From Bacteroidota bacterium (GTDB taxonomy: Bacteria > Bacteroidota > Bacteroidia > Flavobacteriales > Crocinitomicaceae): a stretch of DNA of 11,238 nucleotides. Both the position numbers and the translations under genes were made by a program. This document shows positions 1 to 6,630 of the stretch, in pieces. Position 1 is the first letter of the stretch. Every line of letters starts with the position of its first letter. The notes beneath the pieces were generated by a model, which saw only the letters and a list, made by a program, of their open reading frames with translations, searched no databases and was not told the DNA's origin. The stretch spans positions 1-11,238 of the forward strand of contig SYKJ01000156.1 in NCBI GenBank assembly GCA_005798205.1, given 5' to 3'.

Positions 1-1
1 A

Positions 2-211
2 AATACTGATCTAAGTTATTTTTCTAATATTATTCCCTGTGGAATTCAAGATAAAGCAGTTAGTTCCATGAGCAAAGAATTGGGCATAAAGCTAAATATG
101 GACGAAGTTGCTCAAAAGTTATTAGTTCATTTATCTGTGTTATTTGATTTTCTTCCAAGTGATGAATTGGAGAAAAGTAGTAGCATCAACATAAAAGATG
201 CAGGAATATGA
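2..211 (+). CDS. lipB: Octanoyltransferase LipB, C-terminal part (5' end outside window)
   Basis: This is the last 69 codons of a gene entering from the left edge. LipB moves the octanoyl group from octanoyl-ACP to the lipoyl domains of 2-oxoacid dehydrogenases and the glycine cleavage H protein, the first step of endogenous lipoate synthesis in the cytoplasm. The visible peptide begins NTDLSYFSNIIPCGIQDKAV. The Cys of the PCG motif (codon at 38-40) matches the catalytic acyl-accepting Cys of the family, Cys169 in E. coli, and the DL..F..I.PCGI..K.V pattern around it is typical. The rest is a helical tail ending in TGA at 209-211. That stop overlaps the next start as ATGA, so the two genes are probably translationally coupled. 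The upstream catalytic Lys region is outside the window. The identification rests on this one motif block, but it is distinctive. Confidence 0.85.
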   Translation, partial: NTDLSYFSNIIPCGIQDKAVSSMSKELGIKLNMDEVAQKLLVHLSVLFDFLPSDELEKSSSINIKDAGI

Positions 212-618
212 AAAAAGAATTGTTAGTCCCTAAAGTTGAAAATGTTGCAATTGCTCTAACCCAAAACGATTTAGAAAACGGAGAAAAAGAATACAATGTT
301 TACCTCATCAATCTGCGAGATGACATAATGGAAGGCATTATTGTTGCTTGCTCCGGATTTGGGGAAAATCCCAATACAGGAGAAAAAATAAAAACAAGCA
401 CTATCAGACACAAGATCGAGGTTTTATTGCCAAATGAAGCTGCCAAAATTGAGCCGATTTTACCTGAATTGTTTGAGATAGCAAATGAATATTGGGTTAG
501 TTTTTGGGTTGATGAGGTGCTATATGATAAACGATTTGTATTTGCCGCGCAATCAATTATTGAAAAAAATATGAAAATGATTCAAATTATAGGACTTAAA
601 GGAATTTTACTCCGATGA
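208..618 (+). CDS. Conserved-looking protein of unknown function (136 aa) between lipB and tspO
   Basis: I do not recognise a named family with confidence. The protein is soluble, with no signal peptide and no membrane segment, and is slightly acidic in its first half. It alternates hydrophobic and polar residues in a way that suggests a beta-rich fold: NVYLINLR near 30-37, a glycine-bearing stretch CSGFGENPNTGEK near 48-60, then KTSTIRHKIEVLLP and NEYWVSFWVDEVLYDKRFVF near 93-112, which is strikingly aromatic. Genes of this general look occur beside housekeeping genes in Bacteroidota, but that is recollection and not something shown here. The start at 208 overlaps the lipB stop (ATGA), and its own stop at 616-618 overlaps the tspO start (ATGA). 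It therefore sits in a coupled three-gene unit, which supports it as a real translated gene. No function is proposed. Confidence 0.8.
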   Translation: MKKELLVPKVENVAIALTQNDLENGEKEYNVYLINLRDDIMEGIIVACSGFGENPNTGEKIKTSTIRHKIEVLLPNEAAKIEPILPELFEIANEYWVSFWVDEVLYDKRFVFAAQSIIEKNMKMIQIIGLKGILLR

Positions 619-1085
619 AAAAAGCGCTTGTATTTTTTATTTTCTTATTAATAAATTTCGGTGGTTTGTACTTAGGTGGGATTTTAATGGGTTGAAGTCC
701 CGGAGGAAATACATGGTACATAAATCTTGAAAAAGCCCCTTGGACGCCGCCAGGATATGTCTTTGGCATTGCTTGGACCTGTATTATGATTTTATTTTCC
801 ATTTACTGTACACTTTCTATTTCAGCAATACTAAATTCTAGGAAAATACAAGGGCTTTTTTTACTTCAATGGGTTTTAAATATTGCGTGGAATCCTATTT
901 TTTTTAATTTTCACTTTGTAATTATTGGGCTTATCTTACTGCTATTCCTATTTTCTACACTTTTAATAATTAATAAGCATTTAGTTCATGAAAAAAAATC
1001 AGTGCGTTTTTTGCTTATCGCGCCCTACCTTCTTTGGCTGTGCATAGCAATTTCTTTGAATGCGTATGTGGTTTTTGCAAATTAA
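615..1085 (+). pseudogene. tspO: TspO/MBR family membrane protein interrupted by an in-frame TGA at codon 27
   Basis: TspO proteins are five-helix membrane proteins that bind porphyrins and are linked to tetrapyrrole handling and stress. The frame starts at ATG 615, fixed by the ATGA overlap with the preceding stop, and runs for 156 codons, the normal family length. It reads MKKALVFFIFLLINFGGLYL as helix 1, then TGA at 693-695, and continues in the same frame with the TspO signature WYINLEKAPWTPPGYVFGIAW (about 34-54), the LNIAWNPIFFNF block (about 91-102) and the terminal PYLLWLCIAISLNAY segment. The first in-frame ATG after the stop is at 786, which lies beyond the WTPP motif, so a restart could not give a whole protein. 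Everything else looks intact, so the lesion is recent, a sequencing error, or read through. The missing residue is most simply Trp (TGG to TGA), but Gly or Arg are also one step away. The gene converges on the SDR gene at 1104 with 18 bases between. Confidence 0.85.
693..695 (+). other. In-frame TGA inside tspO
   Basis: This TGA codon lies between ATG GGT and AGT CCC in the frame that encodes TspO on both sides. No frame change is needed, so it is a nonsense codon and not an indel. TGA ends lipB (209-211), the 136-aa gene (616-618) and the SDR gene at 2063, so it is a working stop codon in this organism. I saw no convincing SECIS-like stem-loop directly downstream, only the short direct repeat TACATGGTACAT at 710-721. 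Confidence 0.9.
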
Positions 1086-1103
1086 GGCGCAGAGTTAATT
1101 CTT

Positions 1104-2063
1104 CTAAAATTTACATGCTTTTACAGTCTCGTTGATAGAATCTTGCATGTTAACGGGAGCATAGTTTAATTCTTTCATTGCTGTTTTTGTATCTAAAAAC
1201 GTCTCAGCACATTGCGTTGTGACAAAGTAAAATGGATTTAACCCAGATTCTTTTTTTCGTAATGAAAAGTAAGCCCAAGCTAAAAGTGCAAAAAACCGCA
1301 CAATAAAATTCGGAATACTGACAACACCTTTTTTTTTGCCAAGGGCATTTGCTATTAGGCTTATTAATTCTTTCCAAGTCACATTCTGACCACCAACTTG
1401 CCAATTTTCATCGTGCTCAGCATTTTTGATCGCTCCCAAAGTTGCCTTTGCAACTTGTTCTACAGAAATAATATTAGTGCCCCCTTTCGTATAAAAAATA
1501 ATAGGAGATTTCCGAATGTATTGAATCAAGGGCTTCCAAAGTGGGATTTTATCCGGACAAGAACCAAAGATATAGGGCAAGTCGAGGGTGATGATTTTTG
1601 GTTTTCCACCCGAAGCAGTAACAGTTTCCTCTTGTTGCAATTTTCTACTTCTAACATATGGGTGTCTCTTCGCCATTTTCCATTCTGGCCTTATCCTGTT
1701 AAAATGTGAGAAATAAGACCCCAGGATAATCAATTTCTGAAGTTTTAAATCTTTACAAACTGTCGCCAAACGAACACAGGGAAGTACATTGCCGTTGTAG
1801 AAAAAAGTTTTTGCAACTTCCTCGGTTGGCATTGTACGATCGTCAACTCCCCCTGCAAAAACAATAAAATCGAAATCCTTTAAAATTGCTGCTAACTCAC
1901 TATCAGACATATCTTTCAGGTGAATATATACCGTATTTTTATCTTGTATAAGACCAGGATTTCTTGTACTTGACCAGACTTCATAGCTGTTTTTACCGAG
2001 TTCCTGAACGATGTGATAGCCAATAAATCCAGCTCCTCCAATTACTAAAACCTTTTCTTTCAT
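1104..2063 (-). CDS. NAD(P)-dependent epimerase/dehydratase-type extended SDR (319 aa)
   Basis: This is a Rossmann-fold oxidoreductase or epimerase of the extended short-chain dehydrogenase/reductase family. The N-terminal strand and nucleotide loop VLVIGGAGFIGYH (5-17) match GxxGxxG, and DFIVFAGGVDDR (64-76) matches the region after beta-4. LIILGSYFS (111-119) carries the usual Ser, and the active-site Tyr is at 136 in YVRSRK. The expected YxxxK lysine position (140) is Arg, with a Lys directly after it, which is unusual. The C-terminal substrate half contains a hydrophobic segment, VRFFALLAWAYFSL (255-268), that may contact a membrane or an apolar ligand. The start ATG (2063-2061) overlaps the upstream SDR stop as TGATG, so the pair is translationally coupled. 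Substrate unknown; sugar-nucleotide, sterol-like or polyketide-like compounds are all possible. The family is sure, the reaction is not. Confidence 0.85.
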   Translation of the reverse strand: MKEKVLVIGGAGFIGYHIVQELGKNSYEVWSSTRNPGLIQDKNTVYIHLKDMSDSELAAILKDFDFIVFAGGVDDRTMPTEEVAKTFFYNGNVLPCVRLATVCKDLKLQKLIILGSYFSHFNRIRPEWKMAKRHPYVRSRKLQQEETVTASGGKPKIITLDLPYIFGSCPDKIPLWKPLIQYIRKSPIIFYTKGGTNIISVEQVAKATLGAIKNAEHDENWQVGGQNVTWKELISLIANALGKKKGVVSIPNFIVRFFALLAWAYFSLRKKESGLNPFYFVTTQCAETFLDTKTAMKELNYAPVNMQDSINETVKACKF

Positions 2064-3046
2064 CAGATTTTATTATTGTCTTTAAGCCACGAAAGTCCGT
2101 CTCTAATACTTTCATTTATTGAGCGGGCCTGGAAGTTTAATTCTGTTTTTGCTTTTTCGCTTGATATTTCACAATTAGATTGCAAAACTTTTATTGCATA
2201 AACCGTAAACAATGGCTTTATTCTAAAAACTAAGCAAAAAGATTCTGCTATCCATGCAACTGGGATTGCAATACTAACTGGTATTTTATGTTTTGGCTTC
2301 TTCATTTTTGCTTCAAATCCTGAAAGAATAGAAAAAAATTGATCGAGAGACATGCGATGTCCAGCTAAAATATAACCTTGACCTTTCCGCCCTTTGTAAA
2401 GCGCACTTATTAAGCCATCAGCGACATCCCTTACATCAACAAAATTATATTCTCCATCGATGTAAAAAGGCAATTTATTTTTTGCATAATCTCTTATCAA
2501 TCTTCCTGCTTCAGATCCTCTAAAATCAAAAGGGCCAATAACTCCAGAAGGAAAGCAGATGACAGCATCTAGTCCATTTGCAATTCCCTCGAGCACTTTT
2601 AATGTTGCCACAGCTTTAGTTCTAGCATAAGCTCCAAACAATTTATGCTTCTCAAAATCATTGTCTTCAGTAATGGGTTTTCCAAATTCTCCCTCGGGAA
2701 GTGCGTGAACAGAGCTGGTATAAACGAGTCTTTTTATGCCGTGCTGTATACAGGAAGTAACGATGTTTTGGGTGCCACCTACATTTACTGCAGTTAACTC
2801 TGAAGAGTTGTAAGTGGAAATTGAAATAATTCCTCCTAAGTGAAATACATATTCCATTCCTTTCACTGCATTATCAACAGCTTCCTTATCTTTTAAATCT
2901 CCTTTTATAACCTCAAGTGGTAAATCCGATAAGCAAGCTGGAATTTGACCGTCTTTGGTCATGATACGGATATTTTCTTTCCTCTCCACCAATTTCCTTA
3001 CCAAAACATTTCCTATGTGGCCCGAACTTCCAGTAACAAGAATCAT
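2063..3046 (-). CDS. NAD(P)-dependent extended SDR, dihydroflavonol-reductase/3-beta-HSD-like (327 aa)
   Basis: This is the first gene of a two-gene SDR unit. The motifs are canonical: ILVTGSSGHIGN (2-13) for GxxGxxG, EVIKGDLKD (45-53) with the acidic residue that follows beta-3, MEYVFHLGGIIS (64-75), LVYTSSVHALPEG (107-119) with the catalytic Ser, and YARTK (140-144) as an intact YxxxK. VICFPSGVIGPFDFRGSE (162-179) is the substrate-side block common in dihydroflavonol-4-reductase and 3-beta-hydroxysteroid dehydrogenase relatives. The C-terminal third contains an apolar run (PVSIAIPVAWIAESFCLVF, about 254-272), as often seen in SDRs acting on hydrophobic or lipid substrates. The ATG at 3046 is the natural start because it sits directly before the Rossmann strand. 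No Shine-Dalgarno is visible. The substrate cannot be named; coupling with a paralogous SDR suggests consecutive steps or a heteromeric enzyme. Confidence 0.87.
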   Translation of the reverse strand: MILVTGSSGHIGNVLVRKLVERKENIRIMTKDGQIPACLSDLPLEVIKGDLKDKEAVDNAVKGMEYVFHLGGIISISTYNSSELTAVNVGGTQNIVTSCIQHGIKRLVYTSSVHALPEGEFGKPITEDNDFEKHKLFGAYARTKAVATLKVLEGIANGLDAVICFPSGVIGPFDFRGSEAGRLIRDYAKNKLPFYIDGEYNFVDVRDVADGLISALYKGRKGQGYILAGHRMSLDQFFSILSGFEAKMKKPKHKIPVSIAIPVAWIAESFCLVFRIKPLFTVYAIKVLQSNCEISSEKAKTELNFQARSINESIRDGLSWLKDNNKI

Positions 3047-3152
3047 ATTTTAGGCATTTTCTTTATTTGAATTCTTTTTGGAAAGTTACTTAATTTATAA
3101 GAAATAAAAGATCAGATTTTATAACTAAAAAGTAGGGGAAGAAAATTACAAA

Positions 3153-3434
3153 TTATTTGATGATGAGATTTCCCCATTTGCTTGGTGAAAGGTTAAATCC
3201 CTCTGCGTGTATGCTATTCCATCTGTCTTGACGAATGCGCTTTCCGTCGGGACCACTTAAATCTATAGCTATCTCAAAACCATAAGAGGTCCCCGAAACT
3301 AAGTTAGATTTATACAATTCTGTTATTGGAATAGCAAGCTTAAGAAAATAACCATCTGTAGTTTTTGTGAGTTTAAACTTCACTTTCTCTGCCAGCTTAT
3401 TTTCTTTCCAATCCCAAACATAAAAAGAAGAGTT
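3153..3434 (-). pseudogene. 3' remnant of a CBM9-like carbohydrate-binding domain gene
   Basis: The minus-strand frame is open from just after a TGA (complement of 3435-3437) to TAA at 3153-3155, about 93 codons. It reads SFYVWDWKENKLAEKV, then TTDGYFLKLAIPITEL, YGFEIAIDLSGPDGKRIRQD and SPSKWGNLIIK. The order dGY...IPi..L, gFeiaiD, R...W and PS.WG is the C-terminal half of a family 9 carbohydrate-binding module, which binds chain ends of polysaccharides. The only start-like codon early in the frame is GTG at 3383-3381, in the middle of the domain, so this is not a free-standing gene; the signal peptide and the first half of the domain are gone. The frame ends without a T9SS tail. It stops where a GH16 fragment begins on the other strand, so both look cut at the same point. 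It was probably part of a secreted polysaccharide-degrading or -binding protein. Confidence 0.7.
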
Positions 3435-3438
3435 TCAT
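3421..3438. other. Junction joining two 5'-truncated genes tail-outward
   Basis: To the left the minus strand carries CBM9 sequence, and to the right the plus strand carries GH16 sequence. Each frame loses homology and meets a stop (plus TAA 3421-3423; minus TGA, complement of 3435-3437) within the same 17 bases. The simplest reading is one deletion that removed the shared upstream region and 5' parts of two divergently transcribed genes. No long repeat, terminal inverted repeat or integrase is visible at the join. An inversion or an assembly join would give the same picture. Confidence 0.65.
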
Positions 3439-3819
3439 TTGCCTTTTTTTATATTATTAAATGTTGCCGTTGGAGGAAATTGGCCTGGACCACCAAATTT
3501 ATCAACTGCTTTTCCAGCCGAATTACAAATTGATTACATTCGCGTTTACAAAGATGCCTCTGAGCTAAGTTTAAATGAAAATCAAGAAAATAAAATAAAC
3601 ATTTTTCCAAATCCTGCGACTAACAAATTGACCTTAAATGCACCAAATATAAACTTAGAAAGAGAAATTAAAATAACAGGATTAAATGGAATAGAAGTTG
3701 TATCAACTATAGATTTCAACAACGAAATTGGTGTTTCACAGCTTCAGCCGGGTTTATATTTTATTGAAATAAAAGACGAAAGTGGAAAAACCCATTCAAG
3801 TCGCTTTATTAAGCAATAA
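3424..3819 (+). pseudogene. 3' remnant of a GH16 endoglucanase (laminarinase-like) with T9SS type A sorting domain
   Basis: The frame is open from just after TAA at 3421-3423. Recognisable GH16 sequence begins at FHLPFFILLNVAVGGNWPG (from about 3433), followed by TAFP and IDYIRVYKD, the last two strands of the GH16 jelly roll. GH16 family 3 enzymes cut beta-1,3- or beta-1,3-1,4-glucans such as laminarin. The catalytic ExDxxE segment and everything before it, including the signal peptide, are missing, and the only start-like codon is TTG at 3439, inside the domain. After a short linker comes a T9SS type A C-terminal domain starting at INIFPNPATNKLTLN and ending LQPGLYFIEIKDESGK...FIKQ, which once sent the enzyme to the cell surface or medium. 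The stop lies 4 bases from the convergent peroxidase stop. Without a signal peptide or catalytic residues the piece cannot work as a glucanase. Confidence 0.8.
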
Positions 3820-3823
3820 GTTT

Positions 3824-4819
3824 CTAGAAATTCATTCTCTGAATATAACTTGTATCTGTTAAAGATTTCAGAAAATAAATTAGTTGCTCCTTTTCTTTTG
3901 CACTAATTTTAAATCCAACAATACTCGGATTTTGAAGTCTATGTTTACTTCCGCCCTTAGCATAATGTTCAATAACTTCATCCAATGATTTAATACTCCC
4001 ATCATGCATGTAGGGAAAACTCAAGGCGCTATTTCTCAATGACGGAACTTTAAATTTTCCTATATCAGATGAATCGTTGTGAATACGGAATCTTCCTTGG
4101 TCTTCTTTACCTTCATAGCTAGTGTACAGACCGTTATTTTCAGCGACAAATGTCGTAAAATAAGGTTTTGGGTGACATTGAGTACAATATAATTTTTCAG
4201 AAAACAATTTCCATCCTGCAAGTTCATCTTTTGACAAACTATTTTTATTCCCATTTTGATATTGGTCAAAGCGACTGTTCATAGAAACAAGAGAACGCTC
4301 AAATGCAGAAATACTCCGAGTTAATACGTAAGCATCGAAATCGCGGTTAAAAATTTTCTTTGCAGCATCTTGGTATTCCTTTATTTTTCTAAGTTGAGGA
4401 ATAAGCTCTTTCATATTGTGTCCCATTTCTGTTTTTTCTTGAATGGGAACAATTACTTGCATTTCCAATGTTGCTAAATGTGCGTCGAACATAGCAGTTT
4501 TTAAAAATCCAGAATTTAAAATACTTGGGGAATTGCGTTCTGTTTCTTGCCCATTAATGCCAATACTTTTCGGTAATTGATCGCTAAAAACTTTTGCTGG
4601 GTTATGACATGTAGCACAAGAAATTGTCCCATCTCGCGATAAGCGCTTGTCAAAAAATAAACTTCTACCTAAAGCAATTTTTGCTTCTGTTTGCAAATTA
4701 TCTACTGGAGTAGGAACTACTACAATTAAATTAGGATCAATTATTTTAATTGTATTGCATTGAATGAGAAAAAAACCGCTTACTAAGAATAAAAACACAA
4801 AGAAAGCGGACGATTTCAT
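3824..4819 (-). CDS. Di-heme cytochrome c peroxidase / MauG-MbnH family lipoprotein (331 aa)
   Basis: This c-type di-heme enzyme acts outside the cytoplasm, either reducing hydrogen peroxide or oxidising a protein partner. It starts with a lipoprotein signal (MKSSAFFVFLFLVSGFFLIQC, Cys21 as the lipid-attachment residue). The two haem-binding motifs are CATCH (68-72) and CTQCH (212-216), in the usual two-domain arrangement. ALGRSLFFDKRLSRDG (49-64), the PSILNSGF and PIQEKTEMGHN blocks, and KVPSLRNSALSFPYMHDGS (257-275) are hallmarks of the family. EVIEHYAKGG (281-290) places Tyr286 where, from memory of the family, MauG-type members have a Tyr haem ligand and classical peroxidases have Met; this points to the MauG/MbnH side but is not proof. 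The gene follows an MbnP-like gene by 19 bases, the classic partner arrangement. A simple peroxide-detoxifying peroxidase is the alternative. Confidence 0.88.
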   Translation of the reverse strand: MKSSAFFVFLFLVSGFFLIQCNTIKIIDPNLIVVVPTPVDNLQTEAKIALGRSLFFDKRLSRDGTISCATCHNPAKVFSDQLPKSIGINGQETERNSPSILNSGFLKTAMFDAHLATLEMQVIVPIQEKTEMGHNMKELIPQLRKIKEYQDAAKKIFNRDFDAYVLTRSISAFERSLVSMNSRFDQYQNGNKNSLSKDELAGWKLFSEKLYCTQCHPKPYFTTFVAENNGLYTSYEGKEDQGRFRIHNDSSDIGKFKVPSLRNSALSFPYMHDGSIKSLDEVIEHYAKGGSKHRLQNPSIVGFKISAKEKEQLIYFLKSLTDTSYIQRMNF

Positions 4820-4838
4820 AGCTTTAATTCAAACTATA

Positions 4839-5819
4839 TTAGTTTACAATTACTTTTTTGGATGTAATAATTTGGTTATTACTATTTCTGAGTTCCACAA
4901 AATAAAACCCAGCACTTAAATTATTCCATGTAATTGAACCGTCATTTTCTTCAAAAGAAGTAGTTCTTTGTATTTTTCCTGTTTGATCAATTAATCTAAT
5001 TATGCTAGGGCTTGCACTGTTAGTCCAATTAATAGAAAGGGCATTTTGTTTGCTGGAGCAATTGAATACAAGTGGATTTATATCTTGAATAGATGCATCT
5101 GGATTCTGAGTAAATACTGTTTTAGAGATAACATTTTGTAAAATTGCAGCATTTTGACCGTTTTCTCCATGTTGAACGCTAATGCTACTGAGTGGAATAT
5201 TTTCTACCCATCGGTTTACATTACAAATGATATTAAGATCTATTTGTTCTGAGGAAGTATTAGTTTCTGTAATGATCATTTCAACTTCTTGTTGATTTTC
5301 ATTTCCTAAATTATGGAGTTCAAAATACGATTCTGGGTTTCCATCTTGATTTCCATCGGAATAACCTCCAATAATCATATGCATATATCCTGCCAGCCAG
5401 CCCCAATACATAGATGGAGATTGGTAACTTAAGGGGTCTGTTTCGGAATAAGTTGAAATATCTGCAGCTTCAGAACCGTTTTGCGTATTCATTGGTTTTG
5501 GAACACCTACTAAAAATTTTATTTTTTCAATATCTAACCAATTTCTATATCCTAAATACAACACATGATTTTGCGGTTCAACTAAAAAGACTGGTGTTTC
5601 AATAGTTGTAGTTTGCCCGCCGTCGTGAGTTATGATAATATTAGAAACATAATAGTCAAAATGATCTAATTTCAGTACTTTACCGTCAGCGGCAGTGTAA
5701 AGTGTATTCATTTGTAAGTCGGCGCCATTAAATTGAGGATTGAAATTTACAAATAGATTTTTTTGTTCAAAGCTGTAAAAAGCAATTAATAGAAAAAATA
5801 AGTTGAGGGCAGTTTTCAT
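4839..5819 (-). CDS. MbnP-like copper-binding protein with T9SS sorting domain (326 aa)
   Basis: It has an N-terminal signal peptide (about residues 1-19) and then an MbnP-type domain. The domain opens with LFVNFNPQFNGADLQ (22-36) and LDHFDYYVSNIIIT (51-64), continues with PVFLVEPQ, contains MYWGWLAGYMHM (137-148), and has YFELHNLGN (165-173). In methanotroph MbnP the di-haem partner MbnH converts a Trp of a WxW motif to kynurenine, which is needed for copper binding; here WGW is 139-141 and His147 and His169 are possible ligands. From about 260 the protein is a T9SS type A domain (LSINWTNSASPSIIRLIDQT, ending AGFYFVELRNSNN...VIVN), so it should be exported to the surface or released. Cys199 and Cys254 could form a disulfide. 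The gene lies 5 bases after the methyltransferase and 19 bases before the di-haem enzyme. Family assignment is from motifs and context; copper binding is inferred. Confidence 0.78.
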   Translation of the reverse strand: MKTALNLFFLLIAFYSFEQKNLFVNFNPQFNGADLQMNTLYTAADGKVLKLDHFDYYVSNIIITHDGGQTTTIETPVFLVEPQNHVLYLGYRNWLDIEKIKFLVGVPKPMNTQNGSEAADISTYSETDPLSYQSPSMYWGWLAGYMHMIIGGYSDGNQDGNPESYFELHNLGNENQQEVEMIITETNTSSEQIDLNIICNVNRWVENIPLSSISVQHGENGQNAAILQNVISKTVFTQNPDASIQDINPLVFNCSSKQNALSINWTNSASPSIIRLIDQTGKIQRTTSFEENDGSITWNNLSAGFYFVELRNSNNQIITSKKVIVN

Positions 5820-5824
5820 AATTT

Positions 5825-6595
5825 TTATTTTTTTGCAATGTATAAAATTTCTCCTTGCATTAGGCGAAATCGATTTATTTCATTAATGTCAAAGTGTTTC
5901 GTTAAATCAAATTCATCAACTATAAACCCTGCTTTTTCAAGCCATTGAGGATAATCTTTGCCGAATAACCGCAGATGATCTTTTTGCCAAAAATGTTGTT
6001 CGCGTTCTTTCGGATCAATAATGTTAGCATCTTCATAGGTTTTATCTCTCGTAAAATCTTGGGGAACTTGCATAATAGCCCAAGCTCCTTTTTTCATTAC
6101 GCGGTAAAGTTCTTTCATGCATTGAATAGGATCTTCAACGTGTTCCATAACATGATTACAGAATACAACATCAAAACGGTTTTCTTCCAAAGGAATATTA
6201 TGTAAATCAAAATGAAGCTCCGCAATGGGAGATTCAATATCAGCGGTTACATATTCTAGATTGCTTTGTTTTTTAAAAATACCAATGAAACATTGTTCTG
6301 GAGCCATATGTAAAACAGCAAGATTTTCAGCGGTAAAAAAATTGCTTTCTTGCTTCAAATATAAGTACATTAACCGATGTCGTTCTAGTGTTAAATCATA
6401 AGGACAAAGAACATTTTCGCGGTGTGCAACATTCGAACCGTAAGACAAAAACTTAGAAAATTTTCTTTCGCAAACAGGGCACTCTACATTCGTTCCGCGA
6501 TAAAGAATAGGAGCAAAAAATTTAAAAACATAACTCAAGCGAATGAGCAATGGGCGTGGCAAAGAGTTCAGTAAATATTTGTAAATTTTCTTCAC
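5825..6595 (-). CDS. Class I SAM-dependent methyltransferase with Cys-rich N-terminal segment (256 aa)
   Basis: The central fold is a Methyltransf_11-type Rossmann domain. LAVLHMAPEQCFIGIF (92-107) is a degenerate SAM loop without the usual GxGxG. YVTADIESP (115-123) ends in the acidic strand, FDVVFCNHVMEHVEDP (141-156) is the motif IV region, and LYRVMKKGAWAIMQVP (163-178) is the last core strand. Before the fold are Cys39 and Cys42 (CPVC) and Cys64 (LCPYD), followed by LERHRLMYLYL, an arrangement that may bind a metal. There is no signal peptide, so it should be cytoplasmic. The start is GTG (6595-6593), because TAA lies three codons upstream and MKKIYKYLLN follows naturally. It leads the likely operon containing the MbnP-like and di-haem genes. 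The substrate is unknown; relatives are often annotated only as methyltransferase type 11. Whether it is linked in function to copper handling is open. Confidence 0.85.
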   Translation of the reverse strand: MKKIYKYLLNSLPRPLLIRLSYVFKFFAPILYRGTNVECPVCERKFSKFLSYGSNVAHRENVLCPYDLTLERHRLMYLYLKQESNFFTAENLAVLHMAPEQCFIGIFKKQSNLEYVTADIESPIAELHFDLHNIPLEENRFDVVFCNHVMEHVEDPIQCMKELYRVMKKGAWAIMQVPQDFTRDKTYEDANIIDPKEREQHFWQKDHLRLFGKDYPQWLEKAGFIVDEFDLTKHFDINEINRFRLMQGEILYIAKK

Positions 6596-6630
6596 GCCAT
6601 AAAGTTAAGACATTCGTTCAAGATATTTTT

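Noticed and set aside
702..715. GGAGGAA followed by ATG at 713 as a restart site after the TGA
   Set aside because: The ATG is in another frame and meets a stop after five codons; Bacteroidota also rarely rely on Shine-Dalgarno sites.
693..730. Selenocysteine insertion at the tspO TGA
   Set aside because: No clear SECIS-like hairpin follows the codon, only a short TACAT direct repeat, and TspO proteins are not known selenoproteins.
786..1085. Separate 99-aa membrane protein starting at ATG 786
   Set aside because: It is the downstream part of tspO in the same frame; the family signature WYINLEKAPWTPPG lies between the TGA and this ATG, so 786 is not the true start.
615..1085. TGA reassigned to Trp in this organism
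   Set aside because: TGA ends lipB, the 136-aa gene and the SDR gene at 2063, and all other long genes read without an internal TGA.
3803..3830. Bidirectional terminator between the GH16 remnant and the di-haem enzyme gene (GCTT-TATT-AAGC and the TTTCTAGAAA palindrome)
   Set aside because: The stems are only 4-5 base pairs, AT-rich and without a T tract on either side; not supportable as a terminator.
5414..6205. Small plus-strand frames at 5414-5605 and 5975-6205
   Set aside because: They lie entirely antisense to the MbnP-like and methyltransferase genes and show no recognisable protein features.
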